DNA of 64,000 nucleotides, taken from positions 496,001-560,000 of the forward strand of contig NZ_JAMOZL010000003.1 in NCBI RefSeq assembly GCF_023667495.1. The letters are read 5' to 3'. The translations under genes were made by a program, and so were the position numbers. The stretch is from Dyadobacter sp. MSC1_007 (GTDB taxonomy: Bacteria > Bacteroidota > Bacteroidia > Cytophagales > Spirosomataceae). A model generated the notes under the pieces. The model was not told the origin of the DNA, did no database searches, and saw only the letters and a program-made list of their open reading frames with translations. Below are positions 1 to 8,075 of the stretch, one piece after another. Each line of letters opens with the position of its first letter. Within the stretch, counting starts at the first letter, position 1.

Positions 1-338
1 CTTAAACTAACGGGAATGCGTTCCAATCTGTATAATGTACCGCATCGGGTTACTTCGCCCATACGGGGCACGATATAGTTGGCGAAATAGCCTGTCAGTA
101 CAGACACCGATGCATTTACGATCCCAGGTTTATGTTCCAGCGGCTCAATAAGCATACCCCAGCGCCAGGCCCTCGTGACGTGTGCGCACAGGAGAAAAAA
201 ACATGAAACAGCTATCCAGCGCCAGTCTGATTGAGCAAACCGATCCAGCATTTCGTTGAGATTGATATCCTTAAACACAAACCAAAGCAAACCGCCTGCA
301 AGGGCAAGCGATATGGTATAACGCAGAATATTTTTCAT
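1..338 (-). CDS. Lysylphosphatidylglycerol-synthase-type membrane protein (UPF0104 family), N-terminal part
   Basis: This is a partial gene whose C-terminus lies beyond the left edge of the window. Translating the minus strand from an ATG at 338 gives MKNILRYTISLALAGGLLWF as the first hydrophobic segment. A short loop (DINLNEMLDRFAQSDWRW) and a second hydrophobic segment follow, then a GYFANYIVPRMGEVTR stretch typical of the flippase-like LPG_synthase_TM (PF03706) family. About 112 residues are visible and no stop interrupts them. It runs in the same direction as panD, 48 bp downstream of it, so the two may be co-transcribed. The family is thought to handle lipid flipping or synthesis, but the substrate cannot be read from this fragment. 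Confidence 0.8.
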   Translation of the reverse strand, partial: MKNILRYTISLALAGGLLWFVFKDINLNEMLDRFAQSDWRWIAVSCFFLLCAHVTRAWRWGMLIEPLEHKPGIVNASVSVLTGYFANYIVPRMGEVTRCGTLYRLERIPVSL

Positions 339-386
339 GCTATGCTAATCATGTATAGTGTAAATAATTCGGGACCGCGGCTGCTT

Positions 387-737
387 TTAGCCGACGAGAT
401 GGTTGTTATGGTCCGGAAACACGACCATCGGTTTGAAGGTTTTGGCCTCCTCCTGCGTCATGCTGCCATAGGCGATAATGATGATTATATCGCCGATCTG
501 GACCCTGCGGGCCGCAGCGCCATTGAGGCAGATCATTCCGGAGCCTCTTTCGCCTTTGATAACATATGTGATAAAGCGTTCACCATTGTTATTATTAACA
601 ATATGAACCTGTTCATTTTCAATCAGTCCCGCAGCGTCCATCAGATCTTCGTCGATCGTGATGCTGCCCACGTAGTTCAATTCCGCCTGAGTCACCTTAA
701 CGCGGTGAATCTTCGATTTCATTACTGTTATTTGCAT
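387..737 (-). CDS. panD: Aspartate 1-decarboxylase
   Basis: The protein decarboxylates L-aspartate to beta-alanine for pantothenate and coenzyme A synthesis. It has 116 residues, a normal PanD length. The self-cleavage site is visible as Gly24-Ser25 within [10 protein letters not shown]; Ser25 becomes the catalytic pyruvoyl group. The [14 protein letters not shown] start and the [12 protein letters not shown] block are family hallmarks. The ATG at 737 is preferred over an internal ATG five codons later because it places Gly-Ser at positions 24-25, as in E. coli PanD. A strong Bacteroidota promoter lies 47 bp upstream. The partner panC is about 1.9 kb away on the same strand, separated by a divergent oxidoreductase gene, so the two are not one operon. 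Confidence 0.97.
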   Translation of the reverse strand: MQITVMKSKIHRVKVTQAELNYVGSITIDEDLMDAAGLIENEQVHIVNNNNGERFITYVIKGERGSGMICLNGAAARRVQIGDIIIIIAYGSMTQEEAKTFKPMVVFPDHNNHLVG

Positions 738-1045
738 TACCCGGTGGTATTGGTCGAGATTCTATTTGAAATGCACTATCCCGCAAAGTTACAGGAATAA
801 TACCCAGCCTTCAAAACATAGCAGCACTCCCGTGGGTTCCCCGGAATGAAACGGCTGGATTAACGTTCCGTAATGGTCCGGATGCAGGTCTTTATCTGCA
901 TTCAGAATAATATTTGAAACTGCTGTTCCTATCAGTTTAGTAAGAACATTATTATATTTAAGCGTGATTAAATACTATTCAGTAATAATCAGGAACATAA
1001 TCCTTTCATCTATATTATCCACTTTATTTTTTCATTACCAAACCA
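738..1045. other. Divergent intergenic region panD / oxidoreductase
   Basis: This 308-bp spacer lies between the divergently transcribed panD and the Gfo/Idh/MocA gene. It holds the panD promoter (784-815). The remainder is AT-rich toward the oxidoreductase start. I found no TAnnTTTG box for the plus-strand gene and no open frame worth calling. Confidence 0.6.
784..815 (-). promoter_or_regulatory. panD promoter, Bacteroidota -33/-7 type
   Basis: Read on the minus strand, the -33 element is TTTG (complement of 812-815), followed by a 20-nt spacer and a -7 element TAACTTTG (complement of 784-791). This matches the TTG-N~20-TAnnTTTG consensus of the Bacteroidota primary sigma factor. The ATG at 737 lies 47 bp downstream. 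Confidence 0.8.
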
Positions 1046-2524
1046 ATGAGTACAGACAACAAACCGAAAGATGTGAACCGCCGGGACTTTATCCAGAAGA
1101 CCTCCGCAGCGGCTATCGGCAGCTTTTTCATAGTCCCACGCCACGTGTTGGGCAAGGGCTTTAAAGCGCCCAGCGATAAATTGAATATAGCAGGAGTCGG
1201 TGTAGGCGGCAAGGGTTTTTCTGACACAAATAACGCATGGAACAAAGGCACGGAGAACCTCGTGGCGCTTTGCGACGTAGACTGGGGCCAGGCTCAGGTG
1301 AAGAAAAACTTTGAACTGCATCCTGACGCGAAGAAATACAAGGATTTCCGCAAGATGTTTGATGAAATGGCCAAGGATATCGATGCTGTAACAGTTTCGA
1401 CGGCTGACCATATGCATGCCATTATCGCGATGGCAGCCATGCAACGCGGCAAGCACGTGTATGTTCAAAAGCCCCTGACCCATGATATTTATGAGGCGCG
1501 CATGCTTACCGAGGCAGCGCGTAAATACAAAGTAGTAACGCAAATGGGTAACCAGGGCGCGTCGAACCCTGCACAGACTCAAATGAAAGAATGGTTTAAT
1601 AAAGGCCTGATCGGTAACGTCCACGAAGCACACGTTTGGACTAATCGTCCGGTTTGGCCGCAAGGTATTCCGGTTCCGACAGGCAAATTTGAAGTTCCTG
1701 CTGATATCGATTGGGAGCTATGGGTTGGCTCTGCCGACTGGGTCGACTACAATCCGGCATGGCACCCATTCAAATGGCGTGGCTGGTGGAACTTCGGTAC
1801 AGGTGCATTGGGCGATATGGGCTGCCACCTGATCGACCCCGCTTTCCGTACATTAGGATTGGGTTATCCTACCGAACTGGAATGCTCAGTTGGACAAGTA
1901 TTTATTAAAGACTGGACTCCGGAGTACATTCCAGAAGGATGTCCGCCATCGTCAAGGGTACAATTGAAATTCCCGGCCAATAAGATTAACAAATCAGAAG
2001 TGACGCTGACATGGCACGACGGCGGCCTCCGCCCGTTCCACCCGGACCTGATCCCTGCCAACGAGCCGCTGGGTGAGCCAGATAGCAGCAATGGCGTACT
2101 TCTGATCGGAGAGAAAGGGGTAATGACCTGCGGAACTTATGGTATCGCACCAAAAGTATATCTCAAAAACGGAACAAAGCTGGAATATAAGCAAGGAGAT
2201 TTCGGTAATAAATACACGACAATGCCGGAATTCGGTCATCATGTATCGTGGACTGATGCTTGTAAAGCAGGTTTCAATAGCAAAGAGCATAAAGCGCTTA
2301 CTTCATCCTTCGATTATGCAGGCCCATTGACCGAAACCGTGATCATGGGTAACCTCGGTATCCGCAGCTACAACCTCCGCACGCAACGTGCTGATGGTAA
2401 AGGGTTCGACTACCCAGGACGCAAGAAACTGTTGTGGGATGGCAAGAATATGAAGATTACCAACTTCGACGAAGCAAACCAGTTTGTACAACGCAAATAT
2501 CGCGGCGACTGGAAATTGTCATAA
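1046..2524 (+). CDS. Tat-exported Gfo/Idh/MocA family oxidoreductase
   Basis: This is a 492-residue NAD(P)-dependent sugar-oxidoreductase-like protein. The N-terminus carries a twin-arginine signal (NRRDFIQKTSAAAIG, about residues 11-25), so it is probably exported folded with its cofactor bound. A Rossmann dinucleotide-binding motif (GVGVGGKG, about residues 51-58) follows, then the family helix VQKPLTHDIYEARML, in which the usual EKP Lys is kept as QKP. The C-terminal Gfo domain contains conserved Trp/His-rich stretches (WHPFKWRGWWNFGTGALGD, GCHLIDPAFRTL). Many Bacteroidota encode dozens of these enzymes for polysaccharide and inositol catabolism; the substrate cannot be assigned. It stands alone, followed by a REP-like palindrome and then convergent panC. 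Confidence 0.9.
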   Translation: MSTDNKPKDVNRRDFIQKTSAAAIGSFFIVPRHVLGKGFKAPSDKLNIAGVGVGGKGFSDTNNAWNKGTENLVALCDVDWGQAQVKKNFELHPDAKKYKDFRKMFDEMAKDIDAVTVSTADHMHAIIAMAAMQRGKHVYVQKPLTHDIYEARMLTEAARKYKVVTQMGNQGASNPAQTQMKEWFNKGLIGNVHEAHVWTNRPVWPQGIPVPTGKFEVPADIDWELWVGSADWVDYNPAWHPFKWRGWWNFGTGALGDMGCHLIDPAFRTLGLGYPTELECSVGQVFIKDWTPEYIPEGCPPSSRVQLKFPANKINKSEVTLTWHDGGLRPFHPDLIPANEPLGEPDSSNGVLLIGEKGVMTCGTYGIAPKVYLKNGTKLEYKQGDFGNKYTTMPEFGHHVSWTDACKAGFNSKEHKALTSSFDYAGPLTETVIMGNLGIRSYNLRTQRADGKGFDYPGRKKLLWDGKNMKITNFDEANQFVQRKYRGDWKLS

Positions 2525-2534
2525 TTGGCAAGGA

Positions 2535-2646
2535 TGTCATGCTGAGCAATTAGAATGTCATGCTGAGCGCAGTCGAAGCACGCTACTGGTAAGCAACGTG
2601 CTTCGACTGCGCTCAGCATGACACTTCAAAATGGCTCGGTGTGACA
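2535..2646. repeat. REP-like palindromic element, copy 1 (nested double stem)
   Basis: A perfect 27-bp inverted repeat (2556-2582 and 2597-2623) surrounds a 14-nt loop. Its core is GTCATGCTGAGCGCAGTCG. A second outer arm pair encloses it: TGTCATGCTGAGC at 2535-2547 pairs, with G-U wobbles, with GCTCGGTGTGACA at 2634-2646. It sits between the convergent oxidoreductase and panC genes, where it could act as a bidirectional terminator. Two related elements occur at 8905-8988 and 29032-29093. Confidence 0.9.
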
Positions 2647-2656
2647 TTACTATTTA

Positions 2657-3499
2657 TCAAAAAACAACATTATCAATTAACCTTACCGGCCCCAGGAACG
2701 CGGCTACGCAGATTGCATTCGTGCCTGCCTTTCCGATTTGGTTAATGGGAAGCAGCGTTTTAATATCGATCACCTCATAATAGTCGAGCGTGAATGCGTT
2801 AATTGATGCAAATTCATTTTTGGCGCGTGCCAATACTTCGTCTACTCTTTTACCTGCCAGCAGATCTTCTTTCGAATTGCTTAATATTCTATAAATATGT
2901 GGTGCAATGCTTCGCTCGGAATCGCTGAGGCGCCTGTTTCTGGACGACATCGCCAGGCCGTCGGTTTCCCGGACGGTAGGGCAAATAACGAGGTCAAGAT
3001 CGAAGGAAAGGTCGGAAACGAGCCTTTTTACAACCGATACCTGTTGCAGGTCCTTTTGCCCGAAATAGGCGCGGTCGGGCTGTACCATATTGAAAAGCTT
3101 GGAAACGATGACACCCACGCCGTTAAAATGGCCGGGCCGCGAGGCGCCTTCCATCACACTTTCCAGCGCTCCGAAATTGATTTTTAAGACGGTTTGTTCC
3201 GGGTACATTTCCTCCACCGATGGCGCAAACACTGCAGAACATCCCGCATTTTCGAGCATAGTGCAATCGGCGTCGAGCGTTCTCGGATATTTGAGCAAGT
3301 CTTCGGGATTGTTAAACTGAGTCGGATTTACGAATATGCTGCAGACGGTAACGTCATTATCGGTCCTCGAAGCTTCCACCAGTGAAATGTGTCCTTCATG
3401 AAGGGCACCCATGGTGGGGATCAAACCGATGCTTTTTTGTTGTAAAACTTGTTGCCGGAGAAACTGGCGAAGGCTTTGTACCGAAGTAAATACTTCCAT
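2657..3499 (-). CDS. panC: Pantothenate synthetase
   Basis: The enzyme condenses pantoate with beta-alanine using ATP. The protein has 280 residues from the ATG at 3499, the normal family size. Upstream in-frame codons would add 63 non-homologous residues, so that longer reading is rejected. Visible motifs are the HIGH-like PTMGALHEGH (about residues 27-36), FVNPTQFNNPEDLLKYPRT, the pantoate-binding FGQKDLQQ, and the phosphate loop AMSSRNRRLS. It is transcribed convergently to the Gfo/Idh gene and divergently from the starch-synthase-like gene. It completes pantothenate synthesis with panD located 1.9 kb away. Confidence 0.97.
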   Translation of the reverse strand: MEVFTSVQSLRQFLRQQVLQQKSIGLIPTMGALHEGHISLVEASRTDNDVTVCSIFVNPTQFNNPEDLLKYPRTLDADCTMLENAGCSAVFAPSVEEMYPEQTVLKINFGALESVMEGASRPGHFNGVGVIVSKLFNMVQPDRAYFGQKDLQQVSVVKRLVSDLSFDLDLVICPTVRETDGLAMSSRNRRLSDSERSIAPHIYRILSNSKEDLLAGKRVDEVLARAKNEFASINAFTLDYYEVIDIKTLLPINQIGKAGTNAICVAAFLGPVRLIDNVVF

Positions 3500-3640
3500 T
3501 GGAAATCTGAAATCTGAGGGAGTAACCCGCGCTATACCAATGCTTTTAACAGATGGCGCAATGTGTAATGCCTGATCCGGGAATATTTGGAAAGGGAAAT
3601 CCCAAACTGGGCGCAATATGACAATTAGTTTGGAATATCT

Positions 3641-3672
3641 TTTGAAATTGCGATTTTTTTTGTATAATTTTG
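3641..3672 (+). promoter_or_regulatory. Promoter of the starch-synthase-like gene
   Basis: TTTG at 3641-3644, a 20-nt spacer, and TAATTTTG at 3665-3672 match the Bacteroidota consensus exactly. The element overlaps an in-frame TTG at 3670, which rules out that codon as the translation start. It points to the ATG at 3706, giving a short leader of about 27 nt. Confidence 0.85.
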
Positions 3673-3705
3673 CAAAACTTTTTTTCACAAACTGCTAAAA
3701 GATCT

Positions 3706-4512
3706 ATGGAGAAACTACGAATTTTGTATGTAGCCAGTGAAATCAATCCCTTCCTCCAAACCACCGATGTTGCCGATTACGTAAGAAAGCTCCCTCAGGC
3801 AATGCAGGAAAGAGGTGCAGAAATCAGGATTCTCGTTCCGCGTTTTGGTCTTATTAATGAACGCAAAAACAGGCTTCATGAAGTAGTTCGACTGTCAGGA
3901 ATCAATATTACCGTAGGAGATGAAGAAAAGCCATTGATCATCAAGGTAGCTTCCATTCCAAATGCGAAGTTGCAGGTTTATTTTATCGACAACGATGATT
4001 ATTTTCACCGTAAATCCGTGTTTTTCGATAAGGAGAACAACTTTTTCGATGACAACGATGAGCGCGCGATCTTCTTTTGCAAGGGTGTTTTGGAAACAGT
4101 TAAAAAACTGGGATGGGCACCGGATGTGGTCCACTGTAATGACTGGATGACGGCCCTGATTCCATTGTACCTCAAAACAACCTATCGTAACGATCCGATG
4201 TTTAAGGACACAAAAAGTGTGTTCACGGTACATAACAACGCTTTTGACTACAAATTCGACGCGGATTTGCAGAGCAAAGCCAAAGCAATGGATGTAAGCG
4301 ACGAAGCGCTGGCCCATTTGCATTCAGCAGATTTTGAAGGTTTTGTCAAGATCGGTTGTGCATATGCGGACGCAGTATTGAAAGCAGACGATCATTGCAG
4401 CGAAAGCCTCAACGAGATCTTCAACAATGCGCCTAAGCGCGTGAAGCTCGATGAGCAGGATGAAAACTTCTCAGAGTCGTATTACAATCTGTATACGGAT
4501 CTCATGAACTAG
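3706..4512 (+). CDS. Short GT5 (glycogen/starch synthase N-domain) homologue, probably non-catalytic
   Basis: This 268-residue protein matches only the N-terminal half of bacterial glycogen synthase (about 480 residues). The start MEKLRILYVASEINPFLQTT, the motif DVVHCNDWMTALIPLYLK (synthase form: DVvH.HDW..al.p.yl) and FTVHNNAFDYKF (family form: TiHNlaYqG) support that relationship. The glucosyl-nucleotide-binding KxGG(L)ADV motif near the N-terminus is replaced by QTTDVADYV, so the key Lys and glycines are missing. The entire C-terminal GT-B domain is absent. Catalytic starch synthesis is therefore unlikely; a binding or regulatory role is an inference. It is divergent from panC and ends in a strong terminator. 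The start was chosen because a promoter box overlaps the only alternative. Confidence 0.82.
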   Translation: MEKLRILYVASEINPFLQTTDVADYVRKLPQAMQERGAEIRILVPRFGLINERKNRLHEVVRLSGINITVGDEEKPLIIKVASIPNAKLQVYFIDNDDYFHRKSVFFDKENNFFDDNDERAIFFCKGVLETVKKLGWAPDVVHCNDWMTALIPLYLKTTYRNDPMFKDTKSVFTVHNNAFDYKFDADLQSKAKAMDVSDEALAHLHSADFEGFVKIGCAYADAVLKADDHCSESLNEIFNNAPKRVKLDEQDENFSESYYNLYTDLMN

Positions 4513-4535
4513 TAGATAAATTTCACAGGGCAGAA

Positions 4536-4566
4536 AGCCGGCGATTTTACAGTCGTCGGCTTTTTT
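4536..4566 (+). terminator. Rho-independent terminator after the starch-synthase-like gene
   Basis: AGCCGGCGA (4536-4544) pairs with TCGTCGGCT (4553-4561) with one G-U wobble across an 8-nt loop. A run of six T follows (4561-4566). Confidence 0.85.
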
Positions 4567-4645
4567 GTGCCCCAGTCATAATGTTTTGTGTGTTCGAGCA
4601 CTGTTGGGGAATTGGATATTTTTTAGTATTTAATTTAAAATTAGC

Positions 4646-4676
4646 TTGTTAAGGCCGCCTGTTTCATATTTATTTG
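4646..4676 (+). promoter_or_regulatory. Possible glmS promoter
   Basis: TTG at 4646-4648 and TTTATTTG at 4669-4676 are separated by exactly 20 nt. The -7 box has one mismatch to TAnnTTTG. The leader to the ATG at 4719 is about 36 nt and contains no ribozyme-like sequence of the Gram-positive glmS type. Confidence 0.5.
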
Positions 4677-4718
4677 CCCGGTCATTCACATACACCAAAA
4701 TTAAAATTTTTTAAGAAT

Positions 4719-6557
4719 ATGTGCGGAATTGTGGCTTATGTAGGAAACAGAGAGGCATATCCTTTGATTTTAAAAGGGCTGAAACGTCTGGAATATCGTG
4801 GCTATGACAGCTCCGGAATAGCGCTTCTTGAAAATGATAAATTGAATATTTACAAGAAGAAGGGAAAAGTGTCTGATCTCGAAGCCGAGCTGGTTGGTAA
4901 ACACCTCACGGCGACGATCGGGATAGGCCATACGCGCTGGGCAACACACGGCGAACCGAACGATGTGAATGCGCATCCGCATTACTCCAACAACCGCAAA
5001 CTTTCGATTATCCACAACGGTATCATCGAAAACTATGCATCCATTAAGCAAAACCTCATTAAAAAAGGGCACACTTTTCTGAGCGACACTGATACCGAAG
5101 TACTCATCCACTTTATTGAGGACATTCAGCAGGAAACTGGCAATTCACTTGACGCCGCGGTGAAGCTGGCATTGAAGGAGGTTGTAGGTGCTTATGCGAT
5201 CGTAGTAATGTCGGTGGATCATCCCGGACAGCTGATTGCCGCCCGGAAAGGCAGCCCACTGGTGATAGGGATTGGTGAAGGCGAATATTTCTTCGCCTCC
5301 GACGCAACTCCGATCATCGAATACACCAAAGATGTCGTGTATCTCGACGATTATGAAGTCGCCGTGATCAGTGACGGAAAGCTGAGTATTCAGAACCTCG
5401 ACAGCACTGAAACGATCCCATACATTCAAAAGCTTGAAATGGAGCTTGAAACCATTGAAAAAGGTGGTTATGACCATTTCATGATCAAAGAAATTTTTGA
5501 ACAACCACGCTCCATAGCAGACAGCATGCGTGGCCGCCTTCGTGCAGACGATGCGCATTTACAACTGGGCGGACTCAACGATTACCTCGATAAACTGGCC
5601 AAAGCCGACCGGGTGGTAATAGTAGGCTGCGGCACGTCATGGCATGCAGGGTTAGTAGCTGAATACCTTTTTGAAGAGCTGGCACGCATCAATGTAGAAG
5701 TGGAATATGCCTCGGAATTCCGTTACCGGAACCCCGTGATTAAGGAGAATGACATTGTTATTGCTATATCCCAGTCAGGTGAAACGGCTGATACTTTGGC
5801 AGCTATCGAACTGGCTAAATCGAAGGGAGCGACGATATTTGGTGTGTGCAATGTGGTGGGATCGTCCATTGCACGTGCGACCCATGCGGGCGCTTATACA
5901 CACGCAGGGCCGGAAATTGGCGTGGCCAGTACCAAAGCATTTACTGCGCAGGTTACCGTGCTCACGCTGATGGCCATTGCCGTGGCGAAACGCAAAGGCA
6001 CTATTTCGGAGGAAACATACCGTCAACTGCTGATCGAACTCGAAACGATTCCTGCGAAAGTGGAGAAGGTTTTTGAGAACGCTTCGAAGATCAAAGAGAT
6101 CGCATTTATATTTACCTATGCGCGGAATTTTATCTACCTCGGCAGGGGACTCAACTTCCCGGTAGCACTGGAAGGCGCTCTGAAACTGAAAGAAATATCC
6201 TACATCCACGCCGAAGGTTACCCAGCCGCCGAAATGAAACACGGCCCGATTGCATTGATCGACGAGGATATGCCGGTCGTGTTCCTGGCTACCAGGGACA
6301 GTTCTTATGAAAAAATCGTTTCCAATATCCAGGAAGTGAAAGCTCGGAAGGGCAGGGTTATCGCCATTGTAACGGAGGGCGATACGCTCATCCCGGGGAT
6401 GGTCGATTTTGTGATTGAAGTGCCCAAAACACATGAGATACTGACGCCACTGGTATCCGTAATCCCGTTACAGCTGCTTTCCTACTACATCGCTGTAATG
6501 CGGGGCCGGAATGTGGATCAGCCGAGAAATCTTGCCAAGTCTGTTACCGTCGAATGA
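4719..6557 (+). CDS. glmS: Glutamine-fructose-6-phosphate aminotransferase (isomerizing)
   Basis: The enzyme makes glucosamine-6-phosphate from fructose-6-phosphate and glutamine, the first step toward UDP-GlcNAc for peptidoglycan and surface glycans. It has 612 residues. The start must be the ATG at 4719 because the catalytic N-terminal Cys follows directly (MCGIVAYVG). A longer in-frame reading would bury this Cys behind 15 residues. The glutaminase domain shows RWATHGEPNDVNAHPH. Two SIS isomerase domains follow, with CGTSWHAGLVAEY and SQSGETADT. The C-terminus ends in the diagnostic DQPRNLAKSVTVE. It is monocistronic, with its own terminator. Confidence 0.98.
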   Translation: MCGIVAYVGNREAYPLILKGLKRLEYRGYDSSGIALLENDKLNIYKKKGKVSDLEAELVGKHLTATIGIGHTRWATHGEPNDVNAHPHYSNNRKLSIIHNGIIENYASIKQNLIKKGHTFLSDTDTEVLIHFIEDIQQETGNSLDAAVKLALKEVVGAYAIVVMSVDHPGQLIAARKGSPLVIGIGEGEYFFASDATPIIEYTKDVVYLDDYEVAVISDGKLSIQNLDSTETIPYIQKLEMELETIEKGGYDHFMIKEIFEQPRSIADSMRGRLRADDAHLQLGGLNDYLDKLAKADRVVIVGCGTSWHAGLVAEYLFEELARINVEVEYASEFRYRNPVIKENDIVIAISQSGETADTLAAIELAKSKGATIFGVCNVVGSSIARATHAGAYTHAGPEIGVASTKAFTAQVTVLTLMAIAVAKRKGTISEETYRQLLIELETIPAKVEKVFENASKIKEIAFIFTYARNFIYLGRGLNFPVALEGALKLKEISYIHAEGYPAAEMKHGPIALIDEDMPVVFLATRDSSYEKIVSNIQEVKARKGRVIAIVTEGDTLIPGMVDFVIEVPKTHEILTPLVSVIPLQLLSYYIAVMRGRNVDQPRNLAKSVTVE

Positions 6558-6578
6558 CAACAGATGCGGATGCCGGAG

Positions 6579-6616
6579 AGCGGGACTGTCGTGGATAGTC
6601 TCGCTTTTCTTTTTTG
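6579..6616 (+). terminator. glmS terminator
   Basis: AGCGGGACT (6579-6587) pairs with AGTCTCGCT (6597-6605) with one G-U wobble and a 9-nt loop. A T-rich tail (TTTTCTTTTTT) follows. Confidence 0.85.
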
Positions 6617-6655
6617 GGTGCATGACCATTGAAAATAATGTATTACGGTTTTCGT

Positions 6656-6663
6656 TAGTTTTG
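6656..6663 (+). promoter_or_regulatory. gldD -7 box
   Basis: TAGTTTTG matches the Bacteroidota -7 consensus. The nearest upstream TTG is 24 nt away, slightly longer than the 20-21 nt seen at other promoters here. The leader to the ATG at 6697 is about 27 nt. Confidence 0.5.
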
Positions 6664-6696
6664 GGCAAAGTTTGCCGACGGGCCTATTGATTACTT

Positions 6697-7287
6697 ATGA
6701 CAAGACTGATATTTCCCTCTTTGATCATCATTGGACTGCTGTTCCTTGGCGGTTGTAATAAAGAAGAACAGAACTATGTACCCAAGCCGAAAGGCTATAA
6801 CCGCATTGAACTGCCGGAGCATAGTTATAGACATCTCACGGAAAACCATCCCTACACATTTCAGTATTCGAAACACGCCATTGTAGAGCCGGATACATTT
6901 CCAATGGCTGGCAAAGACTGGATATTTATCAACTACCCGCGTTTTAAAGCTAATATCCAGCTTACTTATAAATCATTAGGCAACGATCCAGTGCATCTTA
7001 AAGCATTTATCGACGACAGCTATAAGCTCGCTGCGAAACACCAGATCAGGGCTTCGTCGATACAGGAACAGCGGGTTTTGGGCAAGACTGGCAAAACCGC
7101 CATTTTGTTTAAGATCGAAGGCGATGTGCCCAGCCCTTATCAGTTTTACACCACCGATAGCACCGAACACTTCATGAGAGGCGCCATTTACTTTCCAACA
7201 GCCGTCAAAAACGACTCGCTGGCACCCGTAATCGAATATTTACAGCGGGATATGGTGCAACTGCTGAACACCTTGGAGTGGAGATAA
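6697..7287 (+). CDS. gldD: Gliding motility lipoprotein GldD
   Basis: This 196-residue lipoprotein has a clear type II signal: a hydrophobic helix followed by lipobox LGGC with the lipidated Cys at position 20. The mature part begins with a short linker and then PKPKGYNRIELPEHSY, the sequence recognisable at the start of GldD proteins. The remainder (FPMAGKDWIFINYPRFKANIQLTYK, YQFYTTDSTEHFMRGAIYF) fits the same family. GldD is one of the lipoproteins needed for Bacteroidota gliding and associated type IX secretion in Flavobacterium johnsoniae. It follows glmS but has its own promoter box and lies beyond the glmS terminator. Confidence 0.88.
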   Translation: MTRLIFPSLIIIGLLFLGGCNKEEQNYVPKPKGYNRIELPEHSYRHLTENHPYTFQYSKHAIVEPDTFPMAGKDWIFINYPRFKANIQLTYKSLGNDPVHLKAFIDDSYKLAAKHQIRASSIQEQRVLGKTGKTAILFKIEGDVPSPYQFYTTDSTEHFMRGAIYFPTAVKNDSLAPVIEYLQRDMVQLLNTLEWR

Positions 7288-7302
7288 AATTGCCGGATGT
7301 TA

Positions 7303-7333
7303 TTGCGGTGGACAGTGGAAGGATGTATCTTTG
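7303..7333 (+). promoter_or_regulatory. Promoter of the ImmA/IrrE-like gene
   Basis: TTG at 7303-7305, a 20-nt spacer, and TATCTTTG at 7326-7333 match the consensus exactly. An in-frame TTG at 7331 lies inside the -7 box, so translation more plausibly starts at the ATG at 7361. Confidence 0.85.
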
Positions 7334-7360
7334 AAGTTCTCACCTCAACAACTAGGAAAA

Positions 7361-8074
7361 ATGCCTAAAAAGCAACCCAAAAACCAGCTGCTTCTTGATT
7401 TTTCAGTCCGTGGAAACAGGATCGTTTTACACCTCGGGCAAGTGGAAAGTCAACGCATTGCAGACCATCTTTTTTTAGGATTGGTGAATGGGGACTGGAT
7501 GATAGAACCGGCTGGTGAGGTAGCCGATATATCCTACGCACAGGACATTGTCCATCAGATCGGGCACAAGCTTCCTTATCCCGAAGGCGTCAAAATTGCA
7601 CAATTGCACAACGTCGACCCGCTTTTTAAAGGATTTTCAGCAATATATCATCAAAAAGGATGGGTGTTTGTAAATGCGGCTTCCGACATTAACGAGCGCA
7701 ATTACCATATTCACTTGCTCACCGTGTCGCTCGGTTTGCAGACAATTTATTCCAGCACTGCATCACTGGCCGCACGTTCGGAACAGCTTATTTTTGAGGC
7801 GTTGCTGCCATTTTCAGAGGTAGAAAGCTTTTTCAGAACTGATATTTCCAAAATGCCGGGATTCCTGGCATCGGATATCGCTAACTTCTTCAAGGTGCCC
7901 TTCCCGATGGTTTTGAAAAGGGCACTTGCATTGAAAATCATAACAGACGATCAGTACCGCAATTTCATGACGGTCAACCCCGCTGCATCCAAGCCGCGTG
8001 AATTGTTCTTTTCAAAAGACGGCAGTATCGATGATCTTGAAGCACAGCTTTTTTCAAGCGGGCTCGGCGAATAA
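7361..8074 (+). CDS. ImmA/IrrE-like protein lacking the HExxH metalloprotease motif
   Basis: This 237-residue protein resembles the C-terminal organisation of ImmA/IrrE (COG2856) proteins. A segment of the kind E-x2-iFeALLPFSEV (normally ANxFAAxLLMP) precedes a putative DNA-binding-like helical tail (FLASDIANFFKVPFPMVLKRALALKII). Where active members have AHELGH, this protein reads TVSLGL, so all zinc ligands and the catalytic Glu are lost. The assignment is by pattern only and needs a profile search. The start is placed at 7361 because the -7 promoter box covers the longer alternative. It is convergent with the following SDR gene, with one base between their stops. There is no adjacent antitoxin or phage gene. 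Confidence 0.55.
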   Translation: MPKKQPKNQLLLDFSVRGNRIVLHLGQVESQRIADHLFLGLVNGDWMIEPAGEVADISYAQDIVHQIGHKLPYPEGVKIAQLHNVDPLFKGFSAIYHQKGWVFVNAASDINERNYHIHLLTVSLGLQTIYSSTASLAARSEQLIFEALLPFSEVESFFRTDISKMPGFLASDIANFFKVPFPMVLKRALALKIITDDQYRNFMTVNPAASKPRELFFSKDGSIDDLEAQLFSSGLGE

Positions 8075-8075
8075 T

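Noticed and set aside
1010..1663. Long antisense ORF (217 residues) within the Gfo/Idh gene
   Set aside because: It is a codon-bias shadow of a strongly recognised gene and shows no protein features.
3670..3705. Upstream TTG start for the starch-synthase-like protein
   Set aside because: The codon falls inside a perfect -7 promoter box, so it could not be in the transcript.
7361..8074. ImmA-like gene as part of a toxin-antitoxin or phage module
   Set aside because: There is no adjacent XRE antitoxin or phage gene; the flanking genes are gldD and a metabolic SDR.
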